A DNA stretch of 64,000 bases from Thermoanaerobaculum sp. (lineage in GTDB: Bacteria > Acidobacteriota > Thermoanaerobaculia > Multivoradales > UBA5704), in contig JAJKHS010000144.1 of assembly GCA_021154885.1 (NCBI GenBank), positions 186,001 through 250,000 on the forward strand, given 5' to 3'. Shown piece after piece: positions 36,797-43,810 of the stretch (position 1 is its first letter; every line of letters begins with the position of its first letter). The notes under the pieces are model-generated. The model did no database searches. It was not told the DNA's origin and saw only the letters and a program-made list of their open reading frames with translations. The position numbers and the translations under genes were made by a program.

Positions 36797-36805
36797 AGGT
36801 CTCCT

Positions 36806-36822
36806 GCAGTGCGCCGCACTGC
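36806..36822. promoter_or_regulatory. 17-bp perfect palindrome, likely antitoxin operator
   Basis: GCAGTGCG-C-CGCACTGC lies 9 bp upstream of the ribbon-helix-helix antitoxin start and just before its AGGAG site. On the minus strand a TATTCT -10-like box lies upstream. Palindromes here are the usual autorepression site of such modules. Confidence 0.65.
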
Positions 36823-36851
36823 CTTGTCTTGCAAGCTAGAATAGCATAGCG

Positions 36852-36982
36852 GCCTGTTCGAGACCGGCGAAGCCGACGGCGCGGGCAACCGCGAGTTGGG
36901 GCGTGGGGCTTCCTGTGATCACCTGGGCTATCTCTTGCGCTCCACCCCTACTCCCGCGACCGCCTGGTGGCGAGGAGCTTCC
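36852..36982 (+). pseudogene. Decayed copy of pfkA 3' segment, part 1
   Basis: Reads FETGEADGAGNRELG, then after a deletion LGYLLRS and DRLVARSF-like codons, matching pfkA bases 35678-35853 closely at the nucleotide level. The middle (~45 bp) is missing and the frame is broken. No start or ribosome site. It is a duplicated, decaying fragment. Confidence 0.8.
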
Positions 36983-36989
36983 CTGGGCG

Positions 36990-37583
36990 GCGTTATCCAC
37001 TTCAAGACGGGTATACGGAGAGCGGGTCTCCAGCGTCCAATCCTCCTCGTCGAAACCTATCCGGCCGGCAGCGGTCAACGACCGGCCGGCGTCCACCGGC
37101 GTCTCGCCGGCACCGCCCACTGACGGACCGGCACCGGCCAGCGACCAGCCGACGCCCGCCAACCACCGGCCGCCACCTGTCAGGTTCCGGCCGCTGTCAG
37201 CTACGGTCTCGCCGTCGCCGGCCCGTCGTTTGCCATTGCCGGCCGGAGGACCGTCGCCACCGGCGCGCCGGCGTTGGAGACCGGCGGCCCCGCCGGCGTT
37301 CCTCCCTCCTCTGCTTGGACGCCTGGCCCCCCACCAACGTAAGAAGAGTCATCCTCCGGAAGAGTCGGCGACCGGGAGATCAGCGGGGAGGAGAGAAGCG
37401 GATCTTTGACAACTGAACACGCCGGGAGGCGGCCGTCGTGCCGTAGCTCCCGGCCGATCGCTTTCGAGCGATCCCCGGAGCGGCCCGTAGGAGCGGCGGA
37501 CCGTTCCGGTGCCCTGGGCTATCCGCACGGCCGGCGGCTTTGCGCCAGGGCGAACGCCGAGGCTCTGCGCAATGCGGGAGAGC
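36990..37583. other. GCCGGC-rich insert inside the pfkA remnant
   Basis: Roughly 590 bp with no supported gene. Bases 37060-37300 are dense in CCGGCCGG and GCCGGC steps at irregular 8-25 bp spacing. The rest is mixed sequence, including GGATCTTTGACAACTGAAC at 37399-37417. It separates two pieces of a decayed pfkA copy that lie only ~220 bp apart in the intact gene, so it was probably inserted or expanded there. Confidence 0.55.
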
Positions 37584-37631
37584 CCCGGTGGTCTCCATCC
37601 AGGACTGCCGCTACAACAACCAAGCCCCGGG
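37584..37631 (+). pseudogene. Decayed copy of pfkA 3' segment, part 2
   Basis: Bases reading VSIQDCRYNNQAPG correspond to pfkA ISIQDGRYTTQPLE (35899-35942) with several substitutions. It lies 605 bp after part 1 and is out of any open frame with it. It abuts the stop of the convergent propeller gene. Confidence 0.75.
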
Positions 37632-37632
37632 C

Positions 37633-39732
37633 CTATGGGATTTTCAGCTTCCAGATACCACGCCCGTACGTGGCAGCGAATAGAGTCCGGCTCTTCTCGT
37701 GGTAGACAAGAGCGGTTATCCGCACGTTCGGGAGATTGGCGGTCAGATTTTGCCAGGAAGGGCCTGCGAGGCCGCTTTTGAAGACCCCGGCGTCGCCGGC
37801 AGCGTAGAGGATTGTAGGGCCCGCTTTGGGGATGACCAGCGCGTTGATCGGTGCGTCGGGAAGATGGCCGCCGTCGAAATCCCGCCAGGTCCGGCCGCCA
37901 TCGGGAGAGAGGAATAGATGGCGGCTGCCGAAGCCTGCCAGAGCCACCAGGACGAGATCCGCGTCCCCCGGGCTCGACTCGATCGCGGTGATCGGTTTGC
38001 CAGACACTGGAAGGGCGGATTCCGAGAGGACCACTCTCCAGGCCTTGTCGCCATCGTCTCTCCTGAAGAAGCCCCCGTCTTCTGTACCGGCGTAAATGCG
38101 TTGGGGATCCGCTCGCGCCACCTCGATAACCCGGACCAGGGTTCCGTCGAGATCCGGTGAGACTGGCTTCCAGTTATCGCCGTCGTCCTCGGTCTTGAAG
38201 ACCACGTTCGAGGCGGTGTAGGCGATGCTCGCTCTTTCGGAGGATAGTGCGAGAGGCGTCAAGATGAAGCTAAAACCGGTTGGGTCCGGCCCTTTGATTG
38301 GAGAACGCTCCTTTCCCTCCTTCCATCGGCGGATGTCGAGATTCTGAGCGGAGACGAAAAAGTGATCTGGATCTGCCGGATCGAAAGCGATTCCGCCACC
38401 GTCTCCCGTCAGAACCTGGAAGTGATCGTCCGTACCGCCGGTCAGAGTGATCAGCGCACCGTTGTCCTGCGTACCGCCGCCAAACCGCTTTTCGTCGCTG
38501 GGCGCGACATCCAGGGTGTAATACTGGGTGACGGCAAGCCCGCGGCTGCGGTTCTCCCAAATCCGCCCTTCACTCTCGCTGACGTCCATGCCACCGTCGT
38601 TCAGATCATAGATCCGTGAGTCGTCTGTTTTCAGGGCCACGAACGCCAGGGCATGGTGATCGGGATGCGCGTACCAGGGGTGGCCGCGCTCCCTATCGCC
38701 ATGCGTCACCTGGGTCCACCGCCCGCGGCCCCCGTCTTGCGTGAGGTGCAGATCCACGCCCCCGCAGATTACGAAGTCTTTATTCTTCGGGTGGACAGCG
38801 ATCGTGTTGGCATAGTCGATTTTTCCAATGTCACCGAAGTGTCCGGCATCAGCATCCTGCCATTTGTCGCCACCGTCATCACTGCGGAAGACTCCCAGCA
38901 CCTCGCCGGAGGGGGCGGCGGCGAGCATATAGATCACCTCCGGTGCGGACGGGGCGATGGCGAGCGATGCCCGACCGAAGTTTTCGGGAGCAGGCAGGCC
39001 GTCGGTCAGATGTTTCCACTGCGCCTCACCGGCGCGCAGCCGCCAGATGCCGCTCTGGGCCCCATCCTCGGCGAAGGTGGCGAAAATCGTCCCCTGCTTG
39101 GTGGGGTGGAAAAGAATCGAATGGCAGTTGTGGGACTCGTTCGACACGAAGGTCTCACGCTTCCAGGGATCCCTGGCGTCCACGGGCGCAACGTACATCC
39201 CGCCCAGGCTCGGCACGGCATCTTCGGAAAACCCTTTGATGCCACCGATCACGATGTGCCGGGAGTCGAAGGGATCGACGGCGATCGTGCCGATCCGGGT
39301 CGGGATCCCCTGGTCCTTGGGTGAGGCGAGCAGACTCCAGTGGTCCCCACTGTCGACCGAGAGATAAAGGCCGGCGCCGGGGTACGAGTCCGCCGAACCG
39401 TTCGCCTCTCCGGTTCCGCAGTAGATCCGACTCGGGTCTTTGGGATCGAGAGCAAGAGAGCCCACAACGAGGCTCTTCTGATCGTGCCAGAGCGATCTCC
39501 AGTTGCGGCCCGCATCGAGGCTCCTCCACACACCGCCCCCCGACGCCCCGGCCCAGAGGATGTCAGGTTGATCTGGATGGACGACGACAGCGGTCATCCG
39601 TCCGCCGATGTTGGTGGGGCCGACCTCCTTCCACGGCTCAGCCGCAGGGGGTGCGGACATGGCCTTGCGGGTCTCTTGGGCCTGGACCAGATCGGCAAAG
39701 GTATGAAGTCGGGAACGTGAATCGTCTTCCAT
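37633..39732 (-). CDS. Sortilin/Vps10-like beta-propeller protein (BNR/glycosidase-like repeats)
   Basis: 699 residues from ATG 39732 (AGGAGG 6 nt upstream). Repeated blades carry BNR/Asp-box motifs (SLDAGRNWRSL, SVDSGDHWSLL, SDDGGDKWQDA, SPDGGRTWRDF) alternating with HPDQPDILWAGA and DPKDPSRIYCGTG, as in the sortilin-like/oligoxyloglucan cellobiohydrolase propellers. No signal peptide is present (the N-terminus is polar MEDDSRSRLHTFADL), which is odd since relatives are usually secreted. No catalytic pair can be picked with confidence. It may be a cytoplasmic binding scaffold or be exported by a non-Sec route. Confidence 0.8.
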   Translation of the reverse strand: MEDDSRSRLHTFADLVQAQETRKAMSAPPAAEPWKEVGPTNIGGRMTAVVVHPDQPDILWAGASGGGVWRSLDAGRNWRSLWHDQKSLVVGSLALDPKDPSRIYCGTGEANGSADSYPGAGLYLSVDSGDHWSLLASPKDQGIPTRIGTIAVDPFDSRHIVIGGIKGFSEDAVPSLGGMYVAPVDARDPWKRETFVSNESHNCHSILFHPTKQGTIFATFAEDGAQSGIWRLRAGEAQWKHLTDGLPAPENFGRASLAIAPSAPEVIYMLAAAPSGEVLGVFRSDDGGDKWQDADAGHFGDIGKIDYANTIAVHPKNKDFVICGGVDLHLTQDGGRGRWTQVTHGDRERGHPWYAHPDHHALAFVALKTDDSRIYDLNDGGMDVSESEGRIWENRSRGLAVTQYYTLDVAPSDEKRFGGGTQDNGALITLTGGTDDHFQVLTGDGGGIAFDPADPDHFFVSAQNLDIRRWKEGKERSPIKGPDPTGFSFILTPLALSSERASIAYTASNVVFKTEDDGDNWKPVSPDLDGTLVRVIEVARADPQRIYAGTEDGGFFRRDDGDKAWRVVLSESALPVSGKPITAIESSPGDADLVLVALAGFGSRHLFLSPDGGRTWRDFDGGHLPDAPINALVIPKAGPTILYAAGDAGVFKSGLAGPSWQNLTANLPNVRITALVYHEKSRTLFAATYGRGIWKLKIP

Positions 39733-39779
39733 GACGCCCTCCTGAGTGGGAAGCCGAACGGCTACATCCTTTCGATTAA

Positions 39780-40025
39780 TTAGACGGAGCCACAGCATTT
39801 TTTCCTCATGGTGCCAGAAGGAAATAGGCGAAGGCTCCACGCCGTAATTCCGTACCGGTGGACCATTCGTGGTCGGCTCAGGACGTCGATCATTTCGTTC
39901 AGAGTCGCTTCCGAGTAGAGAAACACGTAACGGCCATCGCGGAGGAAGTCGACGACCGGACCCACGGAGCCCCCAGGGTTCAGCATGGCCCGTACCAGGA
40001 TGTTGGTGTCGACGACTGCGCGCAT
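39780..40025 (-). pseudogene. Truncated PIN-domain toxin gene
   Basis: The N-terminus AVVDTNILVRAMLNP...SEATLNEMIDVLSRPRMVHRYGI is a PIN toxin of the COG1569 type, but similarity stops after ~57 residues and the last ~24 residues are unrelated. The catalytic Asp cluster of the C-terminal half is missing, so the toxin is dead. The start overlaps the Phd-type antitoxin stop by one base (TGATG). Confidence 0.75.
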
Positions 40026-40306
40026 CAGTCGGGGAGCTCAGCGCGGGCTGCAGCCACGTCGGCAGCGATTTCTTCCTCGCTGAAGCCGGCGGTGCGCTCC
40101 CGAATCCGAGCCCGGACCTGGTCGAAACGACGCAGTACGGCATCGTCCGAATTCTTCAGCAGGCGCTGGAACTCGTCGTACGACACGAGGACGGCCTCTG
40201 GCTGCTGATCGCGAGTCACGACGTATGGGACGTGGTCTTCGGTGACCTCGTTGAAGACGACACGGAAACGCTCCCCCAGCTCTGCGACGGCAACTGTCTT
40301 CTGCAT
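40025..40306 (-). CDS. Phd/YefM-type antitoxin
   Basis: 93 residues. KTVAVAELGERFRVVFNEVTEDHVPYVVTRDQQPEAVLVSYDEFQRLL is the Phd/YefM DNA-binding fold; the C-terminal AGFSEEEIAADVAAARAELPD is the toxin-neutralising helix. Its toxin partner downstream is truncated, so it persists as an orphan antitoxin. Two further degraded copies of this gene are at 40532-40630 and 41781-41946. Confidence 0.85.
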   Translation of the reverse strand: MQKTVAVAELGERFRVVFNEVTEDHVPYVVTRDQQPEAVLVSYDEFQRLLKNSDDAVLRRFDQVRARIRERTAGFSEEEIAADVAAARAELPD

Positions 40307-40419
40307 TGGCCTCTCCAGCGGTCGAGGGTCCGACCAGCACAGATTCGATTATACACCTCGCCGTCAGGTCAGCAGATTCAGGACCTCCGATACCATCCCA
40401 CGCGTTGTCGAGCCGGGTT

Positions 40420-40520
40420 CTCGCGGCCTTTCAGGCCGCAACGATGGGGTGCCTTTCTTCCCAGGGCATCGGCCTTCGGCCTCAGCCCTGGGCTGGGGTC
40501 TCCCGGCCCGTTGGGCCGGT
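40420..40520. repeat. Structured ~100-bp element with three perfect hairpins
   Basis: Three hairpins in a row: GCGGCC-TTTCA-GGCCGC (40423-40439); CCCAGGGC...GCCCTGGG (40460-40492) enclosing a second GGCC-TTC-GGCC; and CGGCCC-GTT-GGGCCG (40504-40518). It sits directly against the degraded antitoxin copy and has no coding potential. It resembles dispersed hairpin-rich intergenic repeats (REP/MITE) or a structured RNA. Only one copy is in the window. Confidence 0.6.
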
Positions 40521-40531
40521 GGGTGAGATCC

Positions 40532-40630
40532 TCCTCCGGCTGCTGATCGCGAGTTACCACGTACGGGACGTGGTCTTCGGTGACCTCGTTCAGACGGCAG
40601 AGAAACGCTTCCCCGACGCTGCGACGGCGG
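40532..40630 (-). pseudogene. Degraded Phd-type antitoxin fragment
   Basis: The minus strand still encodes NEVTEDHVPYVVTRDQQPE, identical in protein to the intact antitoxin at 40025-40306, then loses similarity on both sides. The left edge coincides with the hairpin element, suggesting the element's arrival or a duplication end truncated it. The remaining gap up to 40774 shows nothing else. Confidence 0.75.
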
Positions 40631-40774
40631 CCGGCGCCTCCCCTGCGACTCGTTGCCGGATCGGGCCGGCTCTCTGTTAAGATGTCGTCGATGGACGGAG
40701 ACGGCAGCCTCAAAGCGGCGCCTGATGCTTTCTAGCGGGACTGCACGTCCTATTCGAATTAGGAGTAAGCCGAC

Positions 40775-40972
40775 GTGAAGTATAGGGTAATACTGGAGCG
40801 ATCAGAAGAAGGTGTGGCGGCCTCCGTTCCAGGGCTGCCTGGCTGCTGGTCTCAGGGGGAATCAGAAGCTGAAGCCCTGGACAACATTCGATGGGCCATT
40901 GCTGAGTACCTTGAAGTGGTGAACGAGCTGACAAGGGACGCAGAAGTTCGTGAAGTAGAGGTGTCTGTCTAG
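40775..40972 (+). CDS. HicB-type antitoxin, orphan
   Basis: 65 residues from GTG 40775 with AGGAG at 40761-40765. MKYRVILERSEEGVAASVPGLPGCWSQGESEAEALDNIRWAIAEYL is the partial RNase-H-like HicB fold; the C-terminal DNA-binding part is absent, as in short HicB proteins. A toxin gene is expected next. Bases 40975-40995 read GTGGGCAAGATCGCGGGAGT (GKIAGV), like the first codons of hicA, but nothing recognisable follows. Confidence 0.82.
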   Translation: MKYRVILERSEEGVAASVPGLPGCWSQGESEAEALDNIRWAIAEYLEVVNELTRDAEVREVEVSV

Positions 40973-41032
40973 GCGTGGGCAAGATCGCGGGAGTGCCACA
41001 TCTCAGGGTTCAAGAACCACAGGAGGACCGAC

Positions 41033-41617
41033 ATGGAACCAATCGCCCCTCTCGTCGCCTGGGAAAACTTCTATGTCATCGTCGGATCTTCGGGCGCTGC
41101 GCTGACGGGACTGCAGTTCGTCGTCATTGCACTGGTGGCAGAAAGCTCTATGCGCAGCTCTTCTCGGGAGATTGCAGCCTTCGGCACTCCCACCGTCGTA
41201 CACTTCTGCGCCGTATTGTTAATATCCGCGGTTTTGAGTGCACCCTGGGGCGCTCTCCTGGGTCCGGCCATCGCTCTGGGATGTGGTGGAATCGCGGGCG
41301 TGGCGTACGCGGTCGTGGTCGTGATCCGAGCGCGCGCTCAAACCGGCTACAAGCCGGTGTTGGAGGACTGGCTTTGGCACGTGATCTTTCCGTTCATCGC
41401 CTACGCCACTCTTCTCGTGGCCGCGCTTTTCCTGCGGCGGAACCCGATACCGGCACTTTTTTCCGTGGGTGGGTCGTCACTCCTGCTACTCTTCATAGGG
41501 ATTCACAACTCATGGGACACCGTCACCTACATCGCAACCGGACGCGGGCAAGCGGCCGATAAGTCGCCAATAGAACAAGGGCCTGAGTCTGAGGAGAAAC
41601 GACACTCTGCAAGCTGA
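41033..41617 (+). CDS. Membrane protein of unknown function
   Basis: 194 residues with AGGAGG upstream of ATG 41033. About five hydrophobic helices (FYVIVGSSGAALTGLQFVVIALVA, FCAVLLISAVLSAPWGALLGPAI, GIAGVAYAVVVVI, VIFPFIAYATLLVAALFL, ALFSVGGSSLLLLFIGIHNSWDTVTYI) and a polar C-terminal tail. GSSGAALTGLQFVVIAL is a conserved-looking first helix. It stands alone between toxin-antitoxin remnants. I assign no function. Confidence 0.7.
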   Translation: MEPIAPLVAWENFYVIVGSSGAALTGLQFVVIALVAESSMRSSSREIAAFGTPTVVHFCAVLLISAVLSAPWGALLGPAIALGCGGIAGVAYAVVVVIRARAQTGYKPVLEDWLWHVIFPFIAYATLLVAALFLRRNPIPALFSVGGSSLLLLFIGIHNSWDTVTYIATGRGQAADKSPIEQGPESEEKRHSAS

Positions 41618-41694
41618 TATCTCCCCGCGAGAGGCGGCAAAGCACCGTCGTTGCCCCGGAGCCGCAGTGCCAGCTCACGGGCCCTCGAGCCCGA

Positions 41695-41946
41695 GCACCC
41701 GGAAGTTGACCACCGGACCCACAGAGCCCCGGGGTTCAGCATGGCCCGTACCAGAATGTTGGTGTCGACGACTACGCGCATCAGTCGGGGAGCTCAGCGC
41801 GGACCGCAGCCACGTCGGCGGCGATCTCTTTCTCGCTGAAGCCGGCGGTGCGTTCCCGGATCCGCGCCCGGACCTCGTCAAAACGACGCAGTACCTCGTC
41901 GTCCGATTGCTTCAGAAGACGCTCCTTAGGCTGCTGATCGCGAGTC
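41695..41946 (-). pseudogene. Degraded copy of the Phd/PIN module
   Basis: The minus strand shows RVVVDTNILVRAMLNPG (PIN start, ATG 41781) preceded, with the same TGATG junction, by the C-terminal half of the Phd antitoxin (41781-41946). Nucleotide identity to 39960-40190 is high. The PIN part ends after ~20 residues and the antitoxin lacks its DNA-binding half. It is the third copy of one module within 2 kb. Confidence 0.8.
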
Positions 41947-41956
41947 ATAAACGGAT

Positions 41957-42253
41957 TCAAGTTCGCCTGCGCCAGTATCGTGGATGGCGCTTCTGATGCC
42001 CAACAGCCAAGATCCGGAGATCGCCGGATTTGAGCGGCCGATACAGGAGATAGTAAGGAAAGAGTGGCAGAACGAAACGGCGGATCGACCCCAAGATTCG
42101 CGGTGCTGCTTCGGGATAGCGTCGAAGGAAGGTCAACGAACGCTCGACCTCGGCGGAGAATTTAGCCCCCAATCCTGAGGATTGCTCTTCGTAGTACTGG
42201 ATCGCCTCAAGGAGCTCCTGCTCCGCCAGCGGGTTGAAGCGGACGCCCGTCAT
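41957..42253 (-). CDS. ParE/RelE-superfamily toxin
   Basis: 98 residues from ATG 42253. VRFNPLAEQELLEAIQYYEEQSSGLGAKFSAEVERSL then RYPEAAPRILGSIRRFVLPLFPYYLLYRPL and ILAVGHQKRHPRYWRRR match ParE-type toxins (gyrase poisons) of the RelE fold. All segments are present. It overlaps its antitoxin by 4 bp (ATGA). Confidence 0.88.
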   Translation of the reverse strand: MTGVRFNPLAEQELLEAIQYYEEQSSGLGAKFSAEVERSLTFLRRYPEAAPRILGSIRRFVLPLFPYYLLYRPLKSGDLRILAVGHQKRHPRYWRRRT

Positions 42254-42480
42254 TGAAGGAGAGAATGCGCCTTCCTGAAGACTTCCTCCGCCGGAATTCC
42301 AGGCTCTTCGCCATTCTCCATGGCTTGATCGCGCCTCTGCGCCTCCTCCGCCCAAGCGCGGGCGGTCTCGTCATTCTCAGGACCCTGGAAGCTGAGCAGC
42401 AGGCTCTCAAAAACGCGAGCCCGATCATCTTCGGGCAGGTTCAGGGCTTCGGCTTCGATCTCATCCACGGTACGTGCCAT
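42250..42480 (-). CDS. Addiction-module antitoxin of the ParE pair
   Basis: 76 residues from ATG 42480. VDEIEAEALNLPEDDRARVFESLLLSF...AWAEEAQRRDQAMENGEEPGIPAEEVFRKAH is the addiction-module protein family usually paired with RelE/ParE toxins; the GIPAEEVFRKA end is its conserved tail. It is acidic and unstructured-looking, as expected of a toxin-wrapping antitoxin. Confidence 0.88.
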   Translation of the reverse strand: MARTVDEIEAEALNLPEDDRARVFESLLLSFQGPENDETARAWAEEAQRRDQAMENGEEPGIPAEEVFRKAHSLLQ

Positions 42481-42563
42481 AGGGATCTCCTCGTCGCGGT
42501 CCAGCATAACATCATCTCGCGATCTCGGCAAATCACTACCTCCCTGCGCCTTGCTCAGCTTCC

Positions 42564-42869
42564 TCATATCCGGCCTCGTTTGCGCGCGGGTCGCTTCTCG
42601 CCGGCTTCGAGCTCGGCCAGCGACGACGCCGGGGAACCTTGGAAAAGGGCATCGAAGTCATCCAGCCGGTTCAGGGCAAAGGCGAGCTCGAGCAGGGACT
42701 GGAGAGACACTTTGCCCGACTCCTCGAAACGCCGCAGGGACGCCAGACTGACTCCGGACCGTTGCGCCAGGGTGATCTGCTTCCAACCTCTGGCCAGCCG
42801 CAGCGCTTTGACCCGAGCCGCCAAGGTCTTGCTGACTTGCTCGGGCGTCGCGAGGGAAAATACACTCAT
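42564..42869 (-). CDS. Xre-family helix-turn-helix regulator (HipB-like), orphan
   Basis: 101 residues from ATG 42869. LAARVKALRLARGWKQITLAQRSGVSLASLRRFEESGKVSLQSLLELAFAL is a Cro/CI-type HTH typical of HipB-like proteins. The tail KRPARKRGRI is basic. A frame starting ATGA-coupled at 42567 (MRKLSKAQGG) is the place for a hipA-like toxin, but it runs instead into the ParE antitoxin region, so the toxin is lost. It probably binds the palindrome at 42900-42915. Confidence 0.82.
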   Translation of the reverse strand: MSVFSLATPEQVSKTLAARVKALRLARGWKQITLAQRSGVSLASLRRFEESGKVSLQSLLELAFALNRLDDFDALFQGSPASSLAELEAGEKRPARKRGRI

Positions 42870-42899
42870 GGCGCCCTCCTGTCGCGAGCTTCTCACAAC

Positions 42900-42915
42900 T
42901 GCTAGTATACGAGCA
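42900..42915. promoter_or_regulatory. Palindromic operator overlapping a -10 box
   Basis: TGCTnGTATACnAGCA is a 16-bp palindrome apart from two positions. On the minus strand it contains TATACT, a good -10 sequence, 30 bp upstream of the Xre gene start. Location and form suit autorepression by the Xre protein. Confidence 0.6.
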
Positions 42916-42994
42916 ATAAAGGGGCGTTGGCGAGGCGAAGCGCCAATATGTTGGCTGCTCTATGTAGGGGCCGCGCGCCCCAAGGAGCGATCCA

Positions 42995-43459
42995 ATGCCG
43001 AAGACCAGCGCTGGCCTTCTCGTCTATCGCCTTCGGGAGGGTCGGCTCGAGGTGTTCCTGGTCCATCCCGGTGGCCCCTTCTGGGCCAGGAAGGACCTGG
43101 GGGCCTGGTCCATTCCCAAGGGAGAGCTCGCCGAGGCAGAAGATCCTCTCGCGGCGGCGATCCGAGAGTTCCAGGAGGAGACAGGATCATCGATCGACGG
43201 CGCCTTCCTACCGCTCCCGCCGCGAAAGCAGCCCGGCGGAAAGGTCGTTCATGCCTGGGCCGTCGAGGGCGATCTGGACCCACGGCAGATACGAAGCAAT
43301 ACCTTCCTCTTGGAATGGCCCAAAGGATCGGGTCGCCAGAAGGAGTTCCCCGAGGTCGATCGGGCCGAATGGTTTGGGATTCCTGAAGCGAAGCGTCGGA
43401 TTCTCGTCGGCCACCTCGGCTTCCTCGATGACCTTTGTGAGCTGCTCGGCGACTTCTAG
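42995..43459 (+). CDS. Nudix hydrolase, COG4119-like
   Basis: 154 residues with AGGAG before the ATG. It opens with MPKTSAGLLVYRLREGRLEVFLVHPGGPFWARKDLGAWSIPKGE, typical of this small Nudix group, and carries the Nudix residues in GELAEAEDPLAAAIREFQEE. The substrate is unknown; relatives are predicted NTP pyrophosphohydrolases. It stands alone between orphan regulator and peptide genes. Confidence 0.88.
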   Translation: MPKTSAGLLVYRLREGRLEVFLVHPGGPFWARKDLGAWSIPKGELAEAEDPLAAAIREFQEETGSSIDGAFLPLPPRKQPGGKVVHAWAVEGDLDPRQIRSNTFLLEWPKGSGRQKEFPEVDRAEWFGIPEAKRRILVGHLGFLDDLCELLGDF

Positions 43460-43565
43460 GAGTCTCCTTGGCTCGCTTTTAGCCGTCGAGCGCACTTTCC
43501 TTGGTAGTGAAGACGGCGGCCCCTGCTGCCTATCGACGACCCAATCGGGAAAAGGAGAAGCGTCA

Positions 43566-43745
43566 ATGTTGAAACAGGCTTTGACCAGTCCCCTTCGGAA
43601 GCTCTTCGTTCTGCTGGCGCTGTTGACGGTGTGTTTTGGCTTTCTGAGCTCCTTCACCGTGAGGAAAGCCCACGCTCTGCCCTGCTGCTCGGCCTGCGAC
43701 ATCAATCCGAGATTCTGTTCGCATGGCTGCTCGCCAAGCTGCTAG
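43566..43745 (+). CDS. Small secreted six-cysteine peptide
   Basis: 59 residues from ATG 43566, with AAAGGAG upstream. Residues 1-37 form a signal peptide (KLFVLLALLTVCFGFLSSFTVRKAHA). The mature part is about 22 residues, LPCCSACDINPRF then CSHGCSPSC, with six cysteines. Such a short, Cys-dense end could be a disulfide-locked peptide or a metal-binding/modified peptide. Two larger Cys-rich peptides are encoded 1.2 kb away. I know no named family. Confidence 0.65.
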   Translation: MLKQALTSPLRKLFVLLALLTVCFGFLSSFTVRKAHALPCCSACDINPRFCSHGCSPSC

Positions 43746-43756
43746 TTAAGTTAGAA

Positions 43757-43784
43757 GGCCGGCGGGACGCCGGCGGTCCCAGGG
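43757..43784. repeat. 28-bp REP-like palindromic element, copy 2
   Basis: Exact reverse complement of the element at 36056-36083. It starts 12 bp after the stop of the six-cysteine peptide gene, between that gene and the convergent VOC gene. Both copies lie just past a stop codon of a plus-strand gene. Confidence 0.75.
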
Positions 43785-43810
43785 AAACCTTCCCGCGCCG
43801 CCGGCCCTGC

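Noticed and set aside
37060-37300. GCCGGC-rich region as a CRISPR array
   Set aside because: No constant repeat length and no unique spacers of regular size; no cas genes nearby.
37399-37417. CTTTGACAACTGAAC as an rRNA-operon or CRISPR leader
   Set aside because: No rRNA, tRNA or repeat array follows.
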